Source of the DNA: Dolomedes plantarius
Taxonomy: Eukaryota > Arthropoda > Arachnida > Araneae > Dolomedidae
Direction: 5' to 3'
Length of the DNA: 64,000 bases
Assembly: GCA_907164885.2 (NCBI GenBank)
Contig: OU015492.1
Location: 208,094,637-208,158,636 of the forward strand
Both the position numbers and the translations under genes were made by a program. This document shows positions 56,661-64,000 of this stretch, piece after piece. The notes beneath the pieces are model-generated. The model ran no database searches. It was not told the origin of the DNA and saw only the letters and a program-made list of their open reading frames with translations. Positions within the stretch are counted from its first letter, which is position 1. Each line of letters opens with the position of its first letter.

Positions 56661-58463
56661 AAGCTCCTCCAGTTCCAAGCCAAACACGCTCTCACTAGCC
56701 TACCTTGGACAAAAAAAAATATGATAGTATTATGTAGTTTAATCTTCTTTGAACAAATGAACCATCCTCTATCCTCCTATATTGTAAACTCCAACATGGA
56801 TGTAAATAACACCGACAATTCAACAGGAGAGAAAACTGTTCAACGTTCCCGCTAGAATCCTCGACTAGTCCACGCATTGTTAGTTACCATGGTAATGCCT
56901 TTAATAAAGTAACTTCACGCAATGAAAATAAACCTCACCAGAAAAGTATAACAGACATATTTTTTGGGGGAAAAAGTTTTTATACATGTAAAATATCATG
57001 TCATTTTTTTAATTAACTATATCATAATTCTATATGATTAATATCTGTCCCATACTGGTGCAAATAAATATGATTTACGACAAGAAATAGTTTTATTTAA
57101 TTTCGTAAAATACACAGCCTGTTTAATTGTAATTAATAGTACAGACATTCCGTACAGTATTAAGAACAATATTTACTAATAATTACTTTTGGAAACTGCT
57201 CCATGGTAAGATTAAGCAGTGTATTCAATTATGAAGCACACACTGACGTGCGTAAATCGATATATTTTTATATGATCTTAAAATACTATTCACCAGAGAA
57301 CATGACAGGTTGTTTTGTAACATAATATCCATTGCATATAACGAAATATACGAACAGTAAATTTATTTCAGACAAAACATTTAATTAAAATCTTTAATCA
57401 TCTACTGAAGATCTCATGAGATTAATTTAGCAATTACACGAAATAAATTATGATTCTGTTGTTGCATATTACTTCCTAAAAAAGAATAATTAATTAAGCT
57501 CAATATTAATTTTTTATCTAGCATTGTGTAAAAATTAGATTAACGGAATGTAGAAAAGCAATAACAATCACTGTAAATTACGTAATGTTTGTCTGCTGAA
57601 ATATATAAACTCTCTGTTCTGGTGAGTATATTTAAAAATTTACGCCATCTTGTTTATGAATACTTATCCTAATGTATTGATAAAGGAAAAATAGTACTGT
57701 TTATTTCACATTTTAGTAGTAGATAAACTTTTTTTTCATTTTATGAAAGTATTTATAATCACATTTTATGCATTTTGTTCATTTATCTAACTTGTTCTTA
57801 ATTTTAATTTTCTCCTTTTCCATTCTTGATAAATTTTTTCATATATCCTTTTTTCTTTAATTTTTTTAACTTTTCGCATTTTGAGTTTTTTAGTAATTTT
57901 TATATTACTTTTTAGTTTAATTTTTTCTTTGTTCTTTAGTTTTTTTTTCCATTTTCCATCAATTTTTTCTTTAATTTTGTTGATTATTCTTAATTTTTTT
58001 AAGCAGCCATGTTTTTTTTAAATGTGCCATGAAACAAAAAAGCATCCCGTCTGTATTTGCATTTCGTGATTGCCTTGCTGGTAGAAATGGTAATTAGTGT
58101 GCCCAAGGTGTCTGTAGTATGACTTATTTTTCAATTCTGGTTAATTCTAAACTGCTACTGTATACTTCCTTATTACTCCCTTTTCCTTGTGACTTCAAAG
58201 AACTGCTTCCTTCACGTGGTTTATTAATTGTTAACGATGTCTTGGGTTTTGTTAATTCGGTTTTTTGAATATTTATAGACACATCGTTTGTTTGATTAGA
58301 AATCCAGACAATTGAGATGAAAATATTTTAGCTTCTTCATGCCCTTAATATTAATGAAAGGTTGAAACCGTACTGATAAAATTTGCAAAAGTTGTTTGGA
58401 TCTTTACGAAGTTTTGGGTAACGTTTACGCACATACACACATGCACATGCATACATATATATA
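56661..58463. other. AT-rich DNA with a T-rich strand-biased tract
   Basis: No gene. At about 57790-58010 the plus strand is mostly T with few A, C or G, a polypyrimidine-like tract. Confidence 0.5.
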
Positions 58464-58715
58464 TAAGGCGGGGAAAGGCAAAGTGGTGTAAGTCAGTAAG
58501 TCAAGTGATTAAGTCCAAAGCGTTTCACTGCAAACACTACAAACAATTCCACTGTCAATTGAACAAATTATAATTCATAATAATTATTATAATATTGCGA
58601 ATAATAATTATTTGCAATTCCACTATAAATTGAAAATGGAGATTACATTTTTGGCCTCAAGTAAAAAAAGATGAAAATGTTACTTACACCACTTTGCCTT
58701 TCACTACCTCATATT
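58464..58715. mobile_element. MITE, copy B (inverted relative to copy A)
   Basis: Ends: left aggcggggaaaggcaaagtg then gtgtaagtc; right gttacttacaccactttgcc then tttcactacctca. Its reverse complement matches copy A through the interior. TA/CA microsatellite is on the left, (TA)n on the right. Confidence 0.85.
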
Positions 58716-58717
58716 AA

Positions 58718-58721
<4 letters not shown>

Positions 58722-58775
<54 letters not shown>
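58722..58775. repeat. (TA)n microsatellite
   Basis: Lies between MITE B and the LTR at 58776. Confidence 0.95.
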
Positions 58776-58780
<5 letters not shown>

Positions 58781-59396
58781 CAAATTTTAATCCTTTTAAA
58801 CACCCCTAACATGCTTTTTCCAAATTCCTTTATCTTTGTGCAACAGAATACCGTTCCCTTAACTTTGGATTGCGACCTATAATCGACCAACATAAATTTA
58901 TCTTTTCCCCTAAAGCGGCTGCACGTGCGAAAGCATTATATAAGCATTATATAACGGGCATCGCGAGCCATCACCTCATCTGACGCGACTTAATCACGTG
59001 TCAGCCTTTTAACCAATAGAAGTTCAGGCCGCCTAAAAACTCTGGCGTCTCCTAAGAGTGCCCCGTGCTTTCTGTGTCCTGCTACAGACTGGTCAACATG
59101 TAACTTTGGGCGCGCAGCGACCCCTTTGCCTTCATTTTATATTGCGCTGTTCCGACAGTCTCGGGCAGTGTTGTAATATGATAATCCGTAACTAAATTTA
59201 AATTGTAAGATTTATGAAGTGTAGTTTAAACCTCGAAGTAATCCAAAATAAATGAGATTTTGATCAACATTTGAATGTGTGTTCCTCGCCGGGACTTTCG
59301 ATTTATCTGCTCAACCGCCTGACTCCGAAGCCTGACTCCGACGCTGTTCAACCATACGAAATGCCTCAACCATTCGACGACTACTAATTCATTACA
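58776..59396 (+). repeat. 5' LTR of the second gypsy element
   Basis: TGAAACAAATTT ... TTCATTACA. Contains TATA-like tatataa repeats (about 58937-58952), CCAAT (about 59022), AATAAA (about 59246) and a direct repeat cctgactccga twice (59320-59342). Confidence 0.8.
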
Positions 59397-60474
59397 TATT
59401 TATAAGTCGGCGAGGATGGTTACCTCCGCCGTGAAGATTCCAAGTGGATTTCCAAGCCATGTTCCAGACAGCAAAGGCCATCTGTTTCGTTTTTCGACTT
59501 CGGAGACAGTCCGTCCAGTTCAGTGGGACCTTCAAGCGAAATTAGTGTGCTTTCGACGCCAGTGATGTGTTTGGTGAAAACTGGGAAAGATTTTTTTTTC
59601 CCCTGTGTTCTTCGTGTGCGCGTCATCGTAAAAATTCCGCGGCAGTGATTCTAAAGCTGAAGTGTGTGACCGCAGAAGAAGAATTTTTTTTTCTTCCCAA
59701 CGATTTTTCATCTCTGTGCGCGTTTAGTGCTGCAATGTTCTAACAAAAGTCAAAATCAGCAAGGTTTGGTGTTGTGGGTGATTTTCGAATCGCCAAAAGT
59801 GAATTTTTTTTTCTAGCTTCTACATGTGCGTTCGACTGCAGTGAAACCAAAATTTTGTTTTCATTTTCATTTGAGAGTGATGATATCTACGTATCAACAA
59901 CAAGTCATCTCTTAGAAAATCAAGTGTTGTGCGGAATATCGGATGCAGGCCAACCAAGGATTATTGATGTGGTGACCATCTCTAATGTTTGATTTTTTTC
60001 CTGAGAGAACTAAAATTAAATTTAATTAAATTTTTTAACTTACAATTATATTTAACATTTAAAGTAGTATTTTGATGAAAAATTTATTTTAAAATATTTT
60101 GAATCATAAAGCATATTAAAATATTTTTCATTATAGCGAGTAAACTATTGTTGAAATTATGAGTTATATTGGTAAAGTTTCTTTTGATAAAGAGTATTTT
60201 CAGTGTATTGGTTAAAATTTTGAGAAAATTAGTTGTTTTTAAATCTGATAGAAAAATTATAGTGGTGTGTACTCTATTGAAAAAGTATTAAGATTTTTGA
60301 AGTGTTTTTAAATATTTTTCCTGTCATGATTTACTTTCAAATTGGAAAAGTATATGGTGGTAATAATATTCATAAGGAAATTTCATTCATATGAGGTATG
60401 ACTGTTTATGAAATGTTTAATATTTTTATGATTTTGTGTTGATTTGAGTTAAACAGTAGCCTAAAGCAGTAAAA
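59397..60474 (+). other. Leader between LTR and gag
   Basis: A primer-binding site is not obvious; gtcggcgaggatgg (about 59406) could be a decayed serine-tRNA match. The leader is about 1.1 kb, like that of the first gypsy element. An unrecognised 72-codon open frame (59774-59992) lies within it. Confidence 0.45.
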
Positions 60475-61401
60475 ATGACATCAAAAGATACAACCAAAAC
60501 AGTGGTGAAAACCGAAAGTAATGAAAATGGAGGGAATAGCAATGAACCAGATTTGAATTCTAACCATACAAATTTTGTCCCTTTTGACCCCGAGTCGGGG
60601 ATGAGACTCTCTCAGTGGTTCCATTATTTTGAAAAACAATGTGTAGAAACTGAAAAAAACTGATGAGTGGAAACTTCGAAATGTGAGCAGGTTTTTGAGA
60701 GGCAATGCCCTCACCACTTTTGTCAACCACTGTTTGGACATTAACACCTGGAAAGAGTTAAAAGATACTCTGAGTGAGGAATTTTTTGATCCCACTTCGA
60801 CAAGTTTCAGTGAATTTTCTAACTTAAAATTCAAAACAACAGACCAGATCACAGACTATTTCCATAAAAAGGTTCGTCTTGGCAAGGCCTTGGGCCTTAA
60901 TACAAAATTAATTTTAGAGGGACTTACTGATGGGTTGCCCATCAACATGCGTCAGTTGCTAATAATAAATACACCCCAGAACTTTTTGGATTGGTTGCAG
61001 ATTGCCACCAAATTGACCCAGGTACAGAGAGAGAGAAAGACAGTGAGAAAAATAAAAGACCAGAGTTTCAGAGACCAGTTCCTTTTCGCATGCATAGGCC
61101 AGAACAAGAGAATACCAGATTTAGAGCCCCTTTTCAGCCCTGGAGACCCAATTATGCTCCTAGGAGTTCCGACCCAACATTTATGCCAAACCCAAATATG
61201 AATATGAGACCTAGGCCCCCTGGCCACTATACCCATTATAATTCGAGTCAACTACCACCTACTCCCTGCAGAATCTGTGAGAGGCGGGGTATAATAGATG
61301 CATTCCATTGGACACAAACGTGCCAGTTTAGACAAAACAACCCAAGAAACACTCCTGAACGAGACTCCCCTGAATCAGAAGAACACCAACCGCAATATTG
61401 A
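60475..61401 (+). pseudogene. gypsy gag with two compensating frameshifts
   Basis: ATG at 60475 (MTSKDTTKTVVKTESNENGG) leads into a capsid domain: MRLSQWFHYFEKQCVETEK, then after an extra A in a seven-A run (about 60653) SRFLRGNALTTFVNHCLDIN, TWKELKDTLSEEFFDPTSTS and LILEGLTDGLPINMRQLL. A second shift in a GA-repeat (about 61030) restores the first frame, which runs through an arginine/proline-rich part (PFRMHRPEQENTRFRAPF) to a knuckle-like CRICERRG...HWTQTC and a TGA at 61399-61401. Both shifts sit in slippage-prone runs, so sequencing error is possible. The stop is in frame with pol. Confidence 0.85.
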
Positions 61402-61407
61402 CAATTA
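61399..61407 (+). promoter_or_regulatory. Candidate stop-codon readthrough site (TGA CAA TTA)
   Basis: The gag stop is followed by CAATTA, which fits the CARYYA context known to promote readthrough in tobamoviruses. Gag and pol share this frame, so readthrough would give a Gag-Pol fusion. Confidence 0.6.
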
Positions 61408-64000
61408 ATTGTATCCGGATACTTTCAAAATAAAGCAAGAAACTTAACTAGGAATTCCATTTCATGCGTTTTAGACACAGGATCCTCTATCTCGCTCCTT
61501 CCCCGACATTTTGTGAACCAATATGGTTTTTTACCTACTAAGACTAAATTCCCAATTCATGTTAGACAAACAGATGGTACCATAAAGTTAGAAGAGAAGT
61601 GCACTATAGAATTGAAGATTGGAGAACTGATTAAGACAACTGAATTTTATATTTTGGACTCAAATTTACCATATTTAATCCTAGGATTGCCCGAATGTGG
61701 GCTTTTTAAATTAACAATTGACTGTGAGAGACGTGAAGTATGCCAACTGCAAAAGAGGATAAAATTGCAACAGAATTTACCTAAGTGCAGAATCTCGCTT
61801 CACATTAACAAAGTTAGTGAACCCGAATCAAGTCAGACCAAGTTTCCTCCAATGACTTATCCCCAACACAATTGTAATATAAATATAAATAATTCTGTAA
61901 ACCGAGAAATCAAAACCTTCGACAACCAAACCAAACAAATGTATCATGAAATTAGTACTGAGTTTAGTGAGTTTCCAAAGATCTCTGTGGAATCGGATGA
62001 AACACCACAGACTATCATTAATGAGAATCCTATGCTAAATTCACTACTACAGAAATTCAACCACATTTTTTCTAAAGACAAGTATGACATTGGTACAATT
62101 AGAATAGAACCTCAAAGAATCATGTTAACCTCAGAACTCCCTGTTAGCCAAAGACCATACCGTACTTCCCAAATTGAAGAGTTAGAAATCAGGAAACAAG
62201 TAGGGAAATTATTAGAAGCAGGAATAATAAAAGAAAGCTACTCTGCGTACTCAGCACCAATAACGCTTGCCCTGAAGAGGGACGAAGGCAAAAAGACTAG
62301 ACTATGTATTGATTTTCGTAAATTAAATGCTATTACTAAGACAGATGCTGAACCTCTCCCCAGAATTGATTGTTTGCTAGATAAATTAAGTAATTCCGAA
62401 ATTTTTTCCACCCTTGATTTGACCTCAGGATACTGGCATATATCTGTTCACCCTAAAGACACTGAAAAACTTGCTTTTGCCACCAGTTTTGGCCTGTTTG
62501 AATGGTTACGCCTCCCTTTTGGACTAAAGAATGCCCCAGCTATATTTAATAGGACAATTAGACGAATTTTGGACAAACATAGAATTGATTTTGCGTGCCA
62601 TTACTTTGATGATATCATAGTTTACTCATCCTCAGAAACAGAACACATTAATCATTTAAAACGAATTTTTGAAGTTTTTCAGCAAGAATCTATTAAACTT
62701 AAGCAATCTAAATGTAAATTCATGCAACGTAACATTAACTTTCTAGGATATGAAATTGAGAATGGCAGAATTACTCCAGATAATGTAAACATTGAAAGTA
62801 TTGAAAAATTGAAACCCCCTTCCAACATTAAAGAATTACAAAGTTTTTTGGGTTCAGTAAATGTTTATCATAAGTTCATTCCAAAATATGCACAAATAAG
62901 ATTGCCATTAAATAGACTATTAAAGAAGGACATAAAGTGGGTTTGGGATCATAACTGTCAAGAATCATTTGAAAAGTTAAAAAATTTTCTTGTGTCAAAA
63001 CCAATTTTACAGTTGTATAATCCAAATTTAGAGTGTCATTTGTTTGTAGATGCTTCTCAATATGCTATTGGAGCTGTGCTGAAACAGTCGGATGCTTGTA
63101 ATAACTTACACCCTGTCGCGTATTTTTCTAGAACTTTAAGAGATTATGAAAAAAATTATCCCATCACGGAATTGGAATGTTTGGCTATTGTGGATAGTTT
63201 TGACAAATTTTATCACTATTTACACGGGACCAAATTCACTGTTCATACTGATCATGCTGCCCTAGTTTGGCTGAAGAATGTGAAAAACCCAAGGGGTAGC
63301 TTATTCAGATGGTCGTTAAAGTTGAGCATGTTCGAGTATGAAGTAAAATATCAAAAGGGTTCAACCAATTATGAAGCTGACATGTTATCCAGGCACCCCG
63401 TGTCTCAGCATCTCCAACACCATGTGCACTTATTGGACTTAAATGAAATTAAGCATTATCAAAAGATGGATAATGTTTCACATAATAAATTTTCAGAAAT
63501 CAATGATGTAATAGTGTATAAGAAGAATGGTATTAACAAAATTGTTGTTCCTATGTCATTAAGGTTAAAAGTTTTACAAAAAACTCATGAAGAATTTGGA
63601 CACCCTGGAATTCAAAAAATGATTAACTTAATTTCTCCTCAGTATTATTGGCCATTTATAACTAATGATATTTCTAACTATGTTAAACATTGTCACACCT
63701 GTCAACTTAACAAGAAACCCGGACAGAAACGTTATGGATTAATGCAGGAAGTTCCCCCTACTGAGAAACCTTTTGAGTGCCTATCATTAGATACTGTTGG
63801 TGGATTTAATTATTATAACTCTACAAAAAAATACCTTCATATAATTATTGACCATGCCACTAGATACATTTGGGCTTTCCCCTCTAAAAGCGTTACTACA
63901 GAAACTTATGCAAACTGTCTGAAACAACTTTTCCAAGTACATGTCCCTGAAAAATTATTAACAGATCGTAATGCTGCTTTTACTTCTTCCAAATTTAGAC
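61402..64000 (+). CDS. pol: gypsy pol polyprotein (protease, RT, RNase H, integrase), 3' end outside window
   Basis: Open without a stop for 866 codons to the window end. The protease has CVLDTGSSISLL (about 61465) and YLILGLPE. The reverse transcriptase has LCIDFRKLNAI, STLDLTSGYWHISV (first aspartate), LPFGLKNAPAIF and YFDDIIVYS at 62602 (YxDD site). RNase H has LFVDASQYAIGAV (63047 on), ITELECLAI and HTDHAALVWL. Integrase has the HHCC zinc domain (HEEFGHPGIQKM ... CHTCQLNKK, 63585-63715) and catalytic aspartates in LSLDTVGG (about 63790) and LTDRNAAF (about 63960); the glutamate lies beyond the window. No own ATG opens the frame near 61402, so translation must come from gag, by readthrough of the in-frame TGA. 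Confidence 0.95.

Larger units (their letters stand above)
58776..64000 (+). mobile_element. Ty3/gypsy retrotransposon, right end beyond the window
   Basis: 5' LTR (58776-59396), leader, gag (60475-61401) and pol (61402 onward, open to the window edge), in protease, reverse transcriptase, RNase H, integrase order. The left flank is (TA)n. The LTR is related to the solo LTR at 4906-5592. The uninterrupted pol suggests a young copy. Confidence 0.95.

Overview
This window looks like repeat-dominated nuclear DNA from an arthropod, most likely a spider or another chelicerate. That is inference, based on strong AT richness, very long (TA)n tracts, many Tc1/mariner and pogo/Tigger relics, Ty3/gypsy retrotransposons with 4-bp target duplications, and several tRNA-headed SINEs. 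No bacterial gene organisation, functional tRNA or rRNA gene, or CRISPR array is visible. The only candidate host-gene parts are one short terminal-exon-like stretch (9.3-9.5 kb, minus strand) and one CpG-rich promoter/first-exon-like block (10.0-10.45 kb, plus strand).

Layout. 0-9 kb: a broken Tc1 transposase, a SINE tail, a solo LTR with four tandem hairpins (2617-3486), a degraded Tc1 element (3537-4837), a second solo LTR (4906-5592), an LTR-like block, and a mariner-like element with about 430-bp terminal inverted repeats (7192-8670) next to a small fold-back element. 9-24 kb: the possible host exon and promoter, two complementary truncated copies of one Tc1 family (12.3 and 16.5 kb), a Tigger element split by a Helitron (14.5-15.9 kb), a fold-back element carrying a SINE (18.9-19.9 kb), further SINEs, and a Tigger/jerky-like tail. 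24-31 kb: a MITE set in microsatellite DNA, a SINE, a hAT relic and a reverse-transcriptase relic. 30.6-36.9 kb: a two-LTR Ty3/gypsy element on the minus strand with frameshifted gag and pol. 37-43 kb: mariner and LINE fragments, a diverged satellite array and an LTR-like block. 43-48.6 kb: a multicopy pseudogene holding a MITE, followed by a Tigger element holding a Tc1 element. 49-51 kb: a SINE and a piggyBac fragment. 51.9-54.9 kb: the most unusual object, a 2965-bp element with about 540-bp inverted repeats, a perfect 8-bp target duplication, three phased CpG-rich motifs per repeat, and a broken gene of a family whose function I cannot assign. 58.8 kb to the end: a second Ty3/gypsy element on the plus strand, cut by the window end, with an uninterrupted pol.

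Two themes recur. First, (TA)n tracts border almost every well-delimited insertion, and all three LTR insertions whose two flanks can be seen have TATA or ATAT target duplications, as if TA repeats act as a shared landing zone. Second, the retroelements carry unusual RNA-level signals: an in-frame gag UGA followed by CAA UUA before pol in the 58.8-kb element, and four invariant-stem, variable-loop hairpins in the transcribed part of the 2.6-kb LTR. Boundaries were read by eye and are exact only where a target duplication is quoted.
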